A stretch of 64,000 nucleotides of DNA from Thermoactinospora rubra (GTDB lineage: Bacteria; Actinomycetota; Actinomycetes; Streptosporangiales; Streptosporangiaceae), in assembly GCF_002093975.1 (NCBI RefSeq), contig NZ_KZ084324.1, forward strand, positions 253,606 through 317,605. The letters are read 5' to 3'. How positions within the stretch are numbered: the stretch's first letter is position 1; the number at the start of each line of letters is the position of its first letter. The translations under genes were made by a program, and so were the position numbers. Shown here piece after piece: positions 1-9,094 of the stretch. The notes under the pieces are model-generated. The model made no database searches. It was not told the DNA's origin and saw only the letters and a list, made by a program, of their open reading frames with translations.

Positions 1-856
1 TCACCAGGCCGCCGAGCATCACGGGCACCGTGACCCGCTCGCCCAGGACCAGGGCGCCCAGGACGACGGCCACCACCGGGTTGACGTAGGCGTACGTGGA
101 CACGAGCGAGATCGGCGCGTTGTTCAGCAGCCAGATGTAGGACGTGAAGCCCAGCATCGAGCCCACGAGGATCAGGTACGCCAGGCCCAGCCACGAGCCG
201 GCCGACACCTGCGCCGGATCCAGGCGCTCGCCCAGCGTGGCGCCGATGACCGCCAGGCCCACGCCGCCGACCAGCATCTCGACCGAGCTGGCCGCGAACG
301 GGTCCTTCGGCATCGGGATCTTGCCGGACAGGAACGAGCCGATCGCCCACGACAGCGACGCCAGCAGGATCACCACGATGCCGGTGGCGGAGCCGCTGGT
401 GCCGCCTCCGCTCAGCGACAGCGCCGCGACGCCGCCGAACCCCACGAGGACGCCGGCGAGCGTGAGAACCTGGGGCCGGTCGCGGGCCAGGAGGCGGAAG
501 ACCACCAGCCACAGCGGGACGGACGCGACCAGGAGCGCGGCCAAGCCGGTGGAGATGTGCTGCTCGGCCACGGCGACCATGCCGTTGCCGGCCGTGAGCA
601 GCAACAGGCCCACGACCGCGGCGCCGAGGAACTCCCTGCCGGTCATGCGGAAGATCGCCGTGCCCTTGCGGGCCAGGAGGAAGCCGCCGAGGATCACGGC
701 GGACGCCGTGAACCGTATCGCGCCGTGGAGCAGCGGCGGCATCGTCTCGATGGCCACCTTGATGCCGAGATAGGTCGAGCCCCACACCACGTACACCAGC
801 CCCAGCGCCACCCAGATGAGGATCGCCTTGCGGTTGTCAGTGGTGTTTTGTCCCAT
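1..856 (-). CDS. EamA/DMT-family membrane transporter (3' end outside window)
   Basis: Reads as MGQNTTDNRKAILIWVALGL and continues without a stop to the window edge, about 285 residues. Successive hydrophobic helices and the motifs WGSTYLGIK near the N terminus and NPVVAVVLGALVLGE near the C terminus are typical of the two EamA repeats of drug/metabolite transporters, which usually have ten helices and about 300 residues. Only the last few residues should be missing. The start ATG is at 856-854; an overlapping ATG at 863-861 is out of frame. Substrate cannot be told from sequence; family members export amino acids, metabolites or drugs across the plasma membrane. The upstream gene on the same strand is a regulator, so co-regulation is possible but unproven. 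Confidence 0.85.
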   Translation of the reverse strand, partial: MGQNTTDNRKAILIWVALGLVYVVWGSTYLGIKVAIETMPPLLHGAIRFTASAVILGGFLLARKGTAIFRMTGREFLGAAVVGLLLLTAGNGMVAVAEQHISTGLAALLVASVPLWLVVFRLLARDRPQVLTLAGVLVGFGGVAALSLSGGGTSGSATGIVVILLASLSWAIGSFLSGKIPMPKDPFAASSVEMLVGGVGLAVIGATLGERLDPAQVSAGSWLGLAYLILVGSMLGFTSYIWLLNNAPISLVSTYAYVNPVVAVVLGALVLGERVTVPVMLGGLV

Positions 857-1025
857 AGCTCATGACAATACCGATGGCGACCGACACATTCCCGAGCCAC
901 CCCCAAGCGCCCCGCCGTCCCCTTTTTCGCCTCCCTTGGGTCCCCAGCCCGTGCGGGCCGTGGTTCTGCGGCGGTGGGCAAGGGGGTACGGCGAGTGCCG
1001 GCACAGCCCAAAGGGCACCCCAAGC

Positions 1026-1065
1026 GGCCCGCCGCCCCTGGAAAGGGGAAGGGGGACGGCGGGCC
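1026..1065 (-). terminator. GC-rich hairpin after the regulator gene
   Basis: Arms GGCCCGCCGCCCC and GGGGACGGCGGGCC pair with a single bulge, 12 bases beyond the stop of the regulator gene. There is no clear U-tract, so it is an actinobacterial-style stem terminator at best. Confidence 0.4.
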
Positions 1066-1076
1066 TGTCGGAAGGG

Positions 1077-2366
1077 CTACCGCGGCCCGAGCTTCTCCAC
1101 GATGAGCCGGTACAGCTGCCGGGGACGTCCCGGTTGCGGCGTGCGGTTCGGCGGAAGCGGCCACGCGAGTCCCTCGTCAACCAGCGTGCGCAGCAACCGC
1201 CGAGCCGTACGCGGCGTGACCCCGAGCATCCTGCCCGCGCTCTCCGCGTCGACCACGGTGTCCCCGCCCTCGAGCTTCGCCGCGAGCCGGGCCAGCACCT
1301 CGATGCCCTTCGGCTTGAGCGTCGTCGCCCCCGCCGGCGGCATCCTGGGCGCCGGGATGAGCGCCCTGCCTTCCCTGTCCACCGCGAAGCCCTGGGCCTG
1401 CTTGCCCGCCTGCGTGCGCGCCAGCGCCGCCCTGGCGTGCGATTCGGCGTCGTGCGTGGTGCGCCCCATGCCGACGCCCACCTCCACCGCCAGCCCCAGC
1501 TCGTCCCGGATCCGCGCCGCGAACGGCAGGACACGGAACCCGTCGGTGGCCGCGGTGATGGATCCCCGCGTGGCCGTCACCAGGTAGCTGTGGTCGTCGA
1601 TGGGCCACACCGTGGCGTTGAGCCGGTTGGCCTCCTGCACCAGCAGCCGGTGCAGCGACAGCCGCAGCTCGTCGCGCCAGTAGCGCGGCGAGGCCCGCCG
1701 TACCGGCTCCCGGAGGGTCGGCACCTCGACCAGCACCACGGTGAGCTGCGACTCCTCCAGCCGGTGATGGGCGCCGAGCAGTGCGGCGGTGTGCAGCGCC
1801 GTCCGCACGGCGGCCGAGGTCGGCCGTACCCTGATGACCGGCACCCCGGCGCCCTGCAGCCGGTCCGCCACGGCGGGCAGGCACGTCAGCGCCCCGGTGG
1901 TGGTCCCTTGGCGGGCCAGCCGTTCATGGAAGGCCGCGATCGTCCCGGTCGCTCCGGGCTCGTCGCGGCTGTGCACTTCTGTTGTCGGAATTCCCAGATC
2001 TGTATACGCCTCCTCCACTTCCGCCCGGCTGATCACGTCGATGCTGACGCGCCGCGGGTCCATCCGCGGGTCTAGCGCCGCCTTGGCCAGCGCCGCTATC
2101 AGCGCCGCGCCGCCCAGCTGGACGAAGGTCGCCGGCATGGTGAGCACACCGGAACGCCGTGCCAGCTCGTAGGGGACCGGGCTGGCGAACAGGCATGCGT
2201 CCACCCCGGGGCCGAGCCTGGTCACCTTGTCGGCCGCCTCCTGCTCGTCCCGGTAGGCGGCGGCTACCAGGCGGCAGGGCAGGGGGGCGGCTGCGTGGCC
2301 CATGAGCATGACCCGTTCGACCAGGTCGTGTGGTCCGACCACGCCGATGGTGAGGTCCGGTGTCAT
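1077..2366 (-). CDS. winged-helix transcriptional regulator with cyclase-like middle domain
   Basis: About 429 residues from the chosen ATG (MTPDLTIGVVGPHDLVERVM). Residues 1-170 look like a Rossmann-type sensor region. The middle (DDHSYLVTATRGS, then GVGMGRTTHDAESHAR) resembles a degenerate nucleotide-cyclase/GTP-cyclohydrolase-III palm fold. The last 70 residues (DAESAGRMLGVTPRTARRLL) form a winged helix-turn-helix. It is probably a cytoplasmic DNA-binding sensor. The frame stays open up to 2495; an upstream ATG at 2426 with a nearby GGCAGG is an alternative start, giving 20 more residues. I do not know its ligand or targets. The divergent position relative to murA offers no firm clue. Confidence 0.6.
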   Translation of the reverse strand: MTPDLTIGVVGPHDLVERVMLMGHAAAPLPCRLVAAAYRDEQEAADKVTRLGPGVDACLFASPVPYELARRSGVLTMPATFVQLGGAALIAALAKAALDPRMDPRRVSIDVISRAEVEEAYTDLGIPTTEVHSRDEPGATGTIAAFHERLARQGTTTGALTCLPAVADRLQGAGVPVIRVRPTSAAVRTALHTAALLGAHHRLEESQLTVVLVEVPTLREPVRRASPRYWRDELRLSLHRLLVQEANRLNATVWPIDDHSYLVTATRGSITAATDGFRVLPFAARIRDELGLAVEVGVGMGRTTHDAESHARAALARTQAGKQAQGFAVDREGRALIPAPRMPPAGATTLKPKGIEVLARLAAKLEGGDTVVDAESAGRMLGVTPRTARRLLRTLVDEGLAWPLPPNRTPQPGRPRQLYRLIVEKLGPR

Positions 2367-2605
2367 GGCGCCCGGGCGTGACACTCGGGGAGGCTCTTCG
2401 GTCCGCTCGACCAATGTTCGTCCCATCCTGCCATCCGTTGCAGTCCTGTCGGCCGAGACCGCCGCGCCCGCCGGGCACGGCGGTCCCGTCCACACTCTCT
2501 TTTGGAACGATCGCTCGCGGGGGCCGTAATGTCACGCCCGACTTTTCCGGAAAGCCGGTCAAAGCCGGTGGCTGAAGGGTGGTTTCAGCAGGTCAACATG
2601 GTTTC

Positions 2606-3874
2606 TCAGGCGTCGGAAAACTCTCGAGTAATGTCCGCCCCGAGAGCCCGCATTCGGCCGGCGAGATAGGCGTGGCCGCGGTCGATGAGATATCCGGACT
2701 CGATGACCGTCTCGCCCTCGGCGGCCAGCCCCGCCAGCACCAGCGCGATGCCCGAGCGCAGGTCGTGGGCGGTCACCGTGGCGCCCTTCAGCGGCGTCGG
2801 CCCGCGCACGACGGCCCGGCTGCCGGTGACCTCGACGTTGGCGCCCATCTTGTTGAGCTCGCCGGCCAGCGCGAAACGCCCGTCGAAGATGCGCTCGTGG
2901 ATGTAGCTGACGCCGTCGGCGAGGGCGGCCACGGTCATCATCGGCGACTGCAGGTCGGTCGCGAAGCCGGGGTAGGTGTCGGTGATGATGTTGATCGGCC
3001 GCAGCGGGGCCCGCGTGCAGGTGACGTGGAGCACCGCGCCCTGGCGGGCGAAGTCGACGCCCATCTGCTCCAGCTTGTAGCGCACGACGCCCAGGTCGAG
3101 GCCGGTGCCGACGAGGCTCAGCTCGCCGCCGGTGATCGCCGCCGCCATCGCGAACACGCCCGCGTCGAGCCGGTCGGGCATCACGGTGTGCTCGACGGCG
3201 TGCAATTCCTCGACGCCCTCGACCGTGATGAAGCCGGTGCCGCCGCCGCCGATCCGCGCGCCCATCTTGGTGAGCATGTCGATGACGTCGAGCACCTCGG
3301 GCTCCAGCGCGGCGTTCTCGATCACCGTGGTGCCCTTGGCCAGCGACGCGGCCATGATGAGGTTCTCGGTGCCGGTGTGGGAGGGTGTGTCGAGGTAGAG
3401 CGTGGCCCCGGTCAGGCCGGAGGCCTTGACGTGGATGACCGTCTCGCCCTCGTCGACCACCGCGCCCAGCCGCTTGTAGCCGAGGTAGTGGAAGTCGAGG
3501 TTGCGGCTGCCCAGGTTGCAGCCGCCGACCCCCTCGACGATCGCCTCGCCCAGCCGGTGCATGAGCGCCGGCGTGAACAGCACCGAGCCGCGGAAGCGCC
3601 GGGCGATCTCGGCCGGCAGCACGGCGCTGGTCAGCCGGGAGGCGTCGATGACGAGCGTGCGCTCGGCCTCGTGCAGCTCCACGTTGGCGCCCACAGCCTG
3701 GGCGAGCTCCACCGCGCGGCGGACGTCCTCGATGATCGGCACGTTGCGTAGCACGGTCCGGCCCTTGGCGGCGAGCAGAGCCGCGCCGATCATCGGGAGC
3801 ACGGCGTTCTTCGCGCCCTGGATGAAGGCGGTTCCTCGCAGCGCGTTGCCACCGCGCACGCGGTAACGGACCAT
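2606..3874 (-). CDS. murA: UDP-N-acetylglucosamine 1-carboxyvinyltransferase family protein (MurA paralogue)
   Basis: 422 residues, normal for MurA, which transfers enolpyruvate from PEP to UDP-GlcNAc as the first committed step of peptidoglycan synthesis in the cytoplasm. K22-N23 in [10 protein letters not shown] match the conserved substrate-binding pair. C119 in [13 protein letters not shown] lies where the catalytic, fosfomycin-sensitive cysteine sits (GGCAIG in E. coli). The usual MRAS loop is FRGS here and the segment after the cysteine ([14 protein letters not shown]) is divergent, so this may be a second, specialised MurA rather than the housekeeping copy. No cell-wall genes flank it; purC lies upstream about 107 bases away. 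The start ATG at 3874 is the natural N terminus. Confidence 0.85.
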   Translation of the reverse strand: MVRYRVRGGNALRGTAFIQGAKNAVLPMIGAALLAAKGRTVLRNVPIIEDVRRAVELAQAVGANVELHEAERTLVIDASRLTSAVLPAEIARRFRGSVLFTPALMHRLGEAIVEGVGGCNLGSRNLDFHYLGYKRLGAVVDEGETVIHVKASGLTGATLYLDTPSHTGTENLIMAASLAKGTTVIENAALEPEVLDVIDMLTKMGARIGGGGTGFITVEGVEELHAVEHTVMPDRLDAGVFAMAAAITGGELSLVGTGLDLGVVRYKLEQMGVDFARQGAVLHVTCTRAPLRPINIITDTYPGFATDLQSPMMTVAALADGVSYIHERIFDGRFALAGELNKMGANVEVTGSRAVVRGPTPLKGATVTAHDLRSGIALVLAGLAAEGETVIESGYLIDRGHAYLAGRMRALGADITREFSDA

Positions 3875-3981
3875 TTTCGTGCGGCTCCCGTGGGTAGGTA
3901 TCGGTCAGGGGCCCACAGTAGTCGCTGTCATCCGCTGCGAAAGCCGAACTTGGCGGGAAACATGTGACGTCTGGGGATGTC

Positions 3982-4806
3982 CTATGCGCGAAAAGCGTGA
4001 CCGGTGAGCCGTTCGTACACTTCCAGATAGCGCTGCCTGGTTTGTTCGACGATGGAGTCCGGCAACGGCGGTGGCGGATTGCCCGAGGACCTGTCCCAGT
4101 TCGCCGTCAGCCAGTCGCGCACGAACTGCTTGTCGAAGGACGGCTGCGGCCGGCCAGGCTGCCATTCGTCGGCGGGCCAGAAGCGGGAGGAGTCGGGCGT
4201 CAGCACCTCGTCGGCCAGCGTCAGCACGCCGTGCGCGTCCCAGCCCAGCTCGATCTTGGTGTCGGCCACGATGATGCCGCGCTCGCGGGCGATCTCGGCG
4301 CCCCTGTTGTAGACGGCCAGCGTGATCCGGCGCAGCTGCTCCGCCGCCTCGCCGACCTGCTCGCGGACCTGCTCGTAGGTGATCGGCTCGTCGTGCTCGC
4401 CGACGGGCGCCTTGGTCGTGGGCGTGAAGACCGGCTCGGGCAGCTTGGAGCCGTCGACGAGGCCCGGCGGGAGCCGTAGGCCCGAGACGGCCTGCTCGCG
4501 CTGGTACTCGGCAAGGCCGGCGCCGGCGAGGTAGCCGCGCGCCACGCACTCGACGGGCACCATCTTGAGCGGCATGCACACCAGGCTGCGGACGTCGGGT
4601 CCCCTGCGCAGGACGTGGTTGGGCACGATGTCGGCCAGCTGCTCGAACCACCACAGGGACAGCTGGGTGAGGATGGCCCCCTTGTCGGGGATCTCGGTCT
4701 CGAGGATGTGGTCGAACGCCGAGATCCGGTCGGAGGCCACAATCAGCAGGTAACCCTCGTCGGTCTGGTAGAGCTCGCGGACCTTGCCGGAGTGGATGTG
4801 CTTCAC
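3982..4806 (-). CDS. purC: phosphoribosylaminoimidazole-succinocarboxamide synthase
   Basis: 274 residues. SAICAR synthetase joins CAIR and aspartate with ATP in de novo purine synthesis. The N terminus KHIHSGKVRELY is the glycine-rich nucleotide-binding strand of the family; SDRISAFD, VECVARGYLAGAG and DTKIELGWD are the conserved family motifs. The start is a GTG at 4806 inside GTGA, where the purD stop overlaps it by four bases, so translation is probably coupled. purD lies directly upstream in the same operon. Confidence 0.95.
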   Translation of the reverse strand: MKHIHSGKVRELYQTDEGYLLIVASDRISAFDHILETEIPDKGAILTQLSLWWFEQLADIVPNHVLRRGPDVRSLVCMPLKMVPVECVARGYLAGAGLAEYQREQAVSGLRLPPGLVDGSKLPEPVFTPTTKAPVGEHDEPITYEQVREQVGEAAEQLRRITLAVYNRGAEIARERGIIVADTKIELGWDAHGVLTLADEVLTPDSSRFWPADEWQPGRPQPSFDKQFVRDWLTANWDRSSGNPPPPLPDSIVEQTRQRYLEVYERLTGHAFRA

Positions 4807-6026
4807 AGTGCGATGTCCGTTCGGTGGTGCGAGCCGCGCAGCTCGATCTTGCTTACCAGCTCGTAGGCGCTGCGCCGGGCGCTGTCCTGGTCGGGGCCGT
4901 GGCCGACGACCGTCAGCACCCGCCCGCCGTTGGAGACGATGTCGTCGCCCTGCCGCATCGTCCCTGCGTGGAGCACGTAGGCGTGCTCCGTGCTCGTCAG
5001 ACCCTTGATCACGTCGCCCTTCACGGGGTCGCCCGGGTAGCCCTCCGCCGCGATCACCACGCACACGGCCGAGCCGTCCCTGAACCTCGGCTCCTCCTTC
5101 AGCGTGCCGGTCGCGCAGCTCATGAGCAGGCCCGCCAGCGGCGTCTGGAGCCGGTCGAGCAGCACCTGCGTCTCGGGGTCGCCGAACCGGGCGTTGAACT
5201 CCACGACCTTCGGCCCCTGGCTCGTGAGCGCCAGGCCCACATACAGCACCCCGGTGTACGGCGTGCCGCGCCGGGCCAGCTCCTCGACGGTCGGGCGGAC
5301 GACCTCGCGCATCACCTGGTCGGTCAGGCCCTCCGGCGCCCAGGGCAGCGGGGTGTAGGCGCCCATGCCGCCGGTGTTGGGCCCCTTGTCGCCGTCGTAG
5401 GCGCGCTTGAAGTCCTGCGCGGGCTGCAACGGGACCGCGGTGTTGCCGTCGCACAGCGCGAACAGGCTGACCTCGGGGCCGTCGAGAAACTCCTCGATCA
5501 CGACGCGCTCGCACCGCTCCGCGTGGCGGAGCGCCTCCTCGCGGTCGTCGGTGACCACGACGCCCTTGCCCGCCGCCAGCCCGTCGTCCTTGACCACATA
5601 CGGCGCGCCGAACTCCGCCAGCGCCCGCTCGGCCTCCTCCCGGGTGGCGCAGACGCGGGCCCTGGCCGTGGGCACCCCGGCGGCGGTCATGACCTCCTTG
5701 GCGAAGGCCTTGGAGCCCTCGATCATGGCGGCGTCCTTGGACGGGCCGAAGACCGGGATGCCCGCCGCCCGCACCGCGTCGCTCACCCCGGCCACCAGGG
5801 GCGCCTCCGGGCCGATGACGACCAGGTCGGCGTCGAGGCCCATCGCCAGGTGCGTCACCTGCTCGGGGCTGAGCGGATCGATGTGGTGGACCACCGCCAG
5901 GTCCGCGATCCCGGCGTTGCCGGGGGCGCAGTGGAGCTCGGTCACCTCGGGGTCGAGCCGGAGCGAGCGGCACAGCGCGTGCTCGCGCCCGCCGGAACCA
6001 ATCACAAGAACGCGCACGTGGCCCAT
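4803..6026 (-). CDS. purD: phosphoribosylamine--glycine ligase
   Basis: 407 residues from ATG 6026, which is preceded by GGGAG at 8-base spacing; the longer frame to 6134 lacks such a site. GAR synthetase couples phosphoribosylamine to glycine with ATP (step 2 of purine synthesis). Visible signatures: N-terminal VLVIGSGGREHAL, ATP-grasp loop GLAAGKGVVV, and NARFGDPETQVLL metal-binding motif near residue 285. It heads a two-gene purD-purC operon and is transcribed away from corA, so the 400-base interval upstream carries both promoters. Confidence 0.96.
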   Translation of the reverse strand: MGHVRVLVIGSGGREHALCRSLRLDPEVTELHCAPGNAGIADLAVVHHIDPLSPEQVTHLAMGLDADLVVIGPEAPLVAGVSDAVRAAGIPVFGPSKDAAMIEGSKAFAKEVMTAAGVPTARARVCATREEAERALAEFGAPYVVKDDGLAAGKGVVVTDDREEALRHAERCERVVIEEFLDGPEVSLFALCDGNTAVPLQPAQDFKRAYDGDKGPNTGGMGAYTPLPWAPEGLTDQVMREVVRPTVEELARRGTPYTGVLYVGLALTSQGPKVVEFNARFGDPETQVLLDRLQTPLAGLLMSCATGTLKEEPRFRDGSAVCVVIAAEGYPGDPVKGDVIKGLTSTEHAYVLHAGTMRQGDDIVSNGGRVLTVVGHGPDQDSARRSAYELVSKIELRGSHHRTDIAL

Positions 6027-6252
6027 TGTTTCAGCTCCCGCCCGGCGCCCGCTCGCCGCCTCCCTCGCCTGTGGACGACGCGCCCATGCGAGCGACGCCT
6101 GTGGATGGCGAGCCCTGTCCGGATGCGGCCACAATCTTGGGCGACTTCTGCCTGATCGCAGAGCCGGCGAGGAGTATCGTCGGTTTGGTTCTGCTCACCT
6201 GTGGTAAATTAGTGCAGCTTGCGGCGTCTCTTGTGATTGGAGGTGGTCCGGG

Positions 6253-6333
6253 ATGAACCCTGGTGATCCCAGCAGTACGCGCTCGCTCGCGTACATCACG
6301 CATGCCCCCGACCACTCCAATCCGGCAGCCTGA
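6253..6333 (+). CDS. candidate 26-residue leader peptide upstream of corA
   Basis: A short frame (MNPGDPSSTRSLAYITHAPD...) has a strong GGAGGTGG ribosome site about 6 bases before its ATG and ends about 90 bases before corA. Four of its codons are proline, including two NP pairs. Leader peptides that sense Mg2+ or proline availability are known upstream of Mg2+ transporter genes (mgtL), so this could be a regulatory uORF, but homology was not tested. It is the only notable item in the 400-base purD-corA gap. Confidence 0.35.
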   Translation: MNPGDPSSTRSLAYITHAPDHSNPAA

Positions 6334-6425
6334 TCGTTGCTCCACGCCTTTCGTTGAACTGTGAGGTGATGACGTCCTGCGTCACGCGCGTGGAGCGTGC
6401 AAAGGTCGGGCGGAAAGGGACTGCT

Positions 6426-7535
6426 ATGCGCTCGTCCACGCTTTTCCGTCGTAGCAACCGTCACTCGATCAAGCCGCACATCACGCCCTCGGTGGTCATG
6501 ACCGAGCGTGTCCCGTGCGTTCCGCCCGTCGACTCCGTCGTGGAGTACGGCGCCTACATCGACGGCGAGCGGGTCTACGCCGACGGCATCGTCGCCTCCC
6601 TGGACCTGGTGCGCCGCCACAACCTGGCCGCCGACGGCCCCAAGGCGTTCGTCTGGGTGGGCCTGCACGAGCCCGCCGCGCACGAGGTGGAGTGGCTGGC
6701 CGAGGTGTTCGGCCTGCACCCGCTGGCCGTCGAGGACGCGGTCAAGGCGCACCAGCGACCCAAGGTCGAGCGGTACGGCGACTCGCTGTTCATGGTGTTG
6801 AAGACCATAGCTTTCCTGGACCACGACCAGCTGACCGCCACGAGCGAGATCATCGCCACCGGCGAGATCATGGTGTTCCTGGGGTCGGACTTCGTGGTGA
6901 CCGTACGGCACGGCGCGCACTGCCCGCTGACCGAGGTGCGCGAGCGGCTGGAGGACAGCCCCGAGCTGATGAACCGCGGTCCCTCGGGCGTGCTGCACGC
7001 CATCTCCGACCACGTCGTGGACCGCTACCTCCAGGTGGCCGACCTCATGCAGCTGGAGCTGGAGGAGGTCGAGGCCACCGTCTTCGCCGACGTCAGCTCC
7101 CGCGACATCAACCGGATCTACCAGCTCAAGCGCGAGATGCTGGAGATGAAGCGCGCCATAACGCCCCTGCAGGCGCCCATGGCCGCCCTCCCGCAGCGCC
7201 GCGTCATCCCGAGCGAGATGCGCGAGTACTTCCGCGACGTCAGCGACCACCTGTCCCGGGTCTGCGAGCAGGTGGAGTCCTGCAACGAGCTGTCGAACTC
7301 GATCCTGCAGGCCGCTCTGGCGCGCTCGAACACCTTGGCCAACGAGGACATGCGCAAGATCTCGTCCTGGGTGGCGATCATCAGCGTGCCCACCATGATC
7401 GCGGGGATCTACGGCATGAACTTCGACTTCATGCCCGAGCTGAAGCAGGTGTGGGGGTACCCGGCGGTGCTGGCGGTGATGGTGACCGCGTGCACGTTGC
7501 TCTACCGCGGCTTCCGCCGTAACGGCTGGCTCTGA
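6426..7535 (+). CDS. corA: CorA-family magnesium/divalent cation transporter
   Basis: 369 residues from ATG 6426, which has GGAAAGGG just upstream; an upstream ATG at 6354 is less likely. CorA forms a pentameric plasma-membrane channel for Mg2+ (also Co2+). The long soluble N-terminal domain and stalk helix (LQVADLMQLELEEVEATVFA) precede two C-terminal membrane segments. The signature YGMNFDFMPEL closes the first and is the ion-selectivity loop. The C terminus is short and basic (RGFRRNGWL), as in the family. A candidate leader ORF sits just upstream. Confidence 0.95.
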   Translation: MRSSTLFRRSNRHSIKPHITPSVVMTERVPCVPPVDSVVEYGAYIDGERVYADGIVASLDLVRRHNLAADGPKAFVWVGLHEPAAHEVEWLAEVFGLHPLAVEDAVKAHQRPKVERYGDSLFMVLKTIAFLDHDQLTATSEIIATGEIMVFLGSDFVVTVRHGAHCPLTEVRERLEDSPELMNRGPSGVLHAISDHVVDRYLQVADLMQLELEEVEATVFADVSSRDINRIYQLKREMLEMKRAITPLQAPMAALPQRRVIPSEMREYFRDVSDHLSRVCEQVESCNELSNSILQAALARSNTLANEDMRKISSWVAIISVPTMIAGIYGMNFDFMPELKQVWGYPAVLAVMVTACTLLYRGFRRNGWL

Positions 7536-7587
7536 AGGGACTGCCGGGGGAGCGCGGCTCCCCCGTCCCCTTCCCTCCGGCCGGGTT

Positions 7588-8136
7588 CTAACCGAAGTAG
7601 CCGCCCGCCGCCGGGGTGGCCAGCAGCACGATGACGAGGAGCGAGCCCAGGGTCGCGAGTGCGAAGCGCACCAGGACCAGCGGGCGCAGCCAGGCGGGGA
7701 ACCCGGTGCTTGCCGCGGCGATCACCGCCCGCGCGTCGATGTCCCGCACGGCGAGGTCGCCGGACTTCCTGAAGGCGGCCTCGGTGTACCGCGTGGCGAA
7801 CACCTGGCCCGCGGTGACGAAGCCGACGACGACCAGGACGAGCGGTTCGGCGATCCACGACAGGATCCGGCCGGTCCCGCTTCCGGCGAGGTTGAGCGAG
7901 GCCAGGACGAGCAGGCACGCGCCGATGGCGAGCGCCAGGGCGAGTTCCCAGGGCTCCTCCTCGAACCTGATGCCGTGCCGGGCCAGGACCTCGGCCGGAT
8001 GACCCTGCCTGGCGACCTCGGCCTCCGCCGCGCGCTGGGCCCTGCCGCCGGTGATCCATGCGGTGATCGGGATGACGAAGAAGGTGGCGGCGAGCAGCGT
8101 CTGCAGGGCGACGGCGACGGCGACGGGAAGGGGCAT
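7588..8136 (-). CDS. four-helix integral membrane protein, TetR-controlled
   Basis: 182 residues from ATG 8136, chosen because GAGG lies 7 bases upstream; ATG 8151 would add five residues. Hydrophobic segments are near residues 5-25, 68-90, 98-118 and 155-177, with a charged loop (GGRAQRAAEAEVARQG) after the first. No catalytic motif is seen. It is transcribed divergently from a TetR gene, and three copies of one palindromic operator lie in the shared promoter, so it is probably the TetR target; such targets are often membrane proteins related to a toxic ligand. Function unknown. Confidence 0.6.
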   Translation of the reverse strand: MPLPVAVAVALQTLLAATFFVIPITAWITGGRAQRAAEAEVARQGHPAEVLARHGIRFEEEPWELALALAIGACLLVLASLNLAGSGTGRILSWIAEPLVLVVVGFVTAGQVFATRYTEAAFRKSGDLAVRDIDARAVIAAASTGFPAWLRPLVLVRFALATLGSLLVIVLLATPAAGGYFG

Positions 8137-8154
8137 GGCGGGACCTCGCATGAG

Positions 8155-8227
8155 TTGAACTAAGTGCAAGAGCACCGTAGGGCCGTTGTTGAACTAAGTG
8201 CAAGCCCTCTCCTGAACTTTGTGCAGG
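8155..8227. promoter_or_regulatory. three copies of a TetR-type operator
   Basis: TTGAACTAAGTGCAAG occurs identically at 8155-8170 and 8189-8204, and a variant CTGAACTTTGTGCAGG at 8212-8227. The core TTG(A)ACT(A)AGT(G)CAA is a 15-bp near-perfect palindrome. All three lie between the divergent TetR gene and the membrane-protein gene, which suggests autoregulation plus repression of the neighbour. Confidence 0.75.
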
Positions 8228-8254
8228 ACCGGTCCGGGCCCCTATCGTGACGCC

Positions 8255-8965
8255 ATGCCGCGCGAGACCCTGACCAAGGACCAGATCATCCGGACCGCCG
8301 TCGACCTGCTCGACGACGAGGGACTGGAAGGCCTCAACATGCGCAGCCTCGGCAAGCGGCTCGGCACGGTCGCCACGGCGGTCTACTGGCACGTCAAGAA
8401 CAAGGACGACCTGGTCCTGCTCGCCGGCGACCGGGTGTGGCAGGAGATCGAGCTGCCCGACCTGGCCGCGGTGGACTGGCGGACGGCGGCCACGCGGATG
8501 GCCACGGGCCTGCACGCGATGCTCGCCCGGCATCCGTGGCTGGTGCAGGCCTTCGGGTCCTACGTGTTCTACGGCCCCGGCAAGTCGCGCTACGACGATC
8601 ACAGCCTCGCCGTCTACGAGGCGGGCGGCTTCGCCGGCGCCGAGGCGGACCGGGCGGCGGGCGCGGTCTTCACGTTCGTCCTGGGCAACGCCATGGGCAC
8701 CGCCGCCATGGCCTCCCTCACCCGGCGGCTCGGCCGCGGCGGCGGGAACCCCGGGGAGCTGCTGCGGGACGTCATGGCGAAGGCGACCGAGATCGCGATG
8801 CCGTTCCCGCGCCTGCGCAGCCGCCTCATCGCCCCCGGCGAGTACGGCGAGGCGCCCGAGGGCACCTTCGAGCACGGCCTCCAGGCGCTCCTCGACGGCC
8901 TCGAAGCCCGGCTCGCCGCTCGCCGAGTCGCCACGGGGAGAAGCACAACCCCCGCGGAAAACTAG
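8255..8965 (+). CDS. TetR/AcrR-family transcriptional repressor
   Basis: 236 residues from ATG 8255. N-terminal helix-turn-helix: LTKDQIIRTAVDLLDDEG, then MRSLGKRLGTVATAVYWHVKNKDDL, which is the canonical TetR recognition pattern. The C-terminal part resembles the tetracycline-repressor-type ligand domain (HPWLVQAFGSYVFYGPGKSRYDD). It should act as a ligand-released dimeric repressor of its own promoter and the divergent membrane-protein gene, given the three operator copies between them. The inducer is unknown. Confidence 0.9.
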   Translation: MPRETLTKDQIIRTAVDLLDDEGLEGLNMRSLGKRLGTVATAVYWHVKNKDDLVLLAGDRVWQEIELPDLAAVDWRTAATRMATGLHAMLARHPWLVQAFGSYVFYGPGKSRYDDHSLAVYEAGGFAGAEADRAAGAVFTFVLGNAMGTAAMASLTRRLGRGGGNPGELLRDVMAKATEIAMPFPRLRSRLIAPGEYGEAPEGTFEHGLQALLDGLEARLAARRVATGRSTTPAEN

Positions 8966-9094
8966 AATCCCGCCATGTTGCGTCCCGGAAGCCGGTCCAG
9001 GCCTGCCTGCTCAGCTGCACATCGGCTACTGTGGCCGGCCGCGGGCCTGTAACGTGCGCGTCCGGATTCATGGCCAGTCAGGCGGGCGGGGTCG

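Noticed and set aside
4824..6155. 443-codon frame opposite purD
   Set aside because: purD is unmistakable; the opposite frame has no conserved feature.
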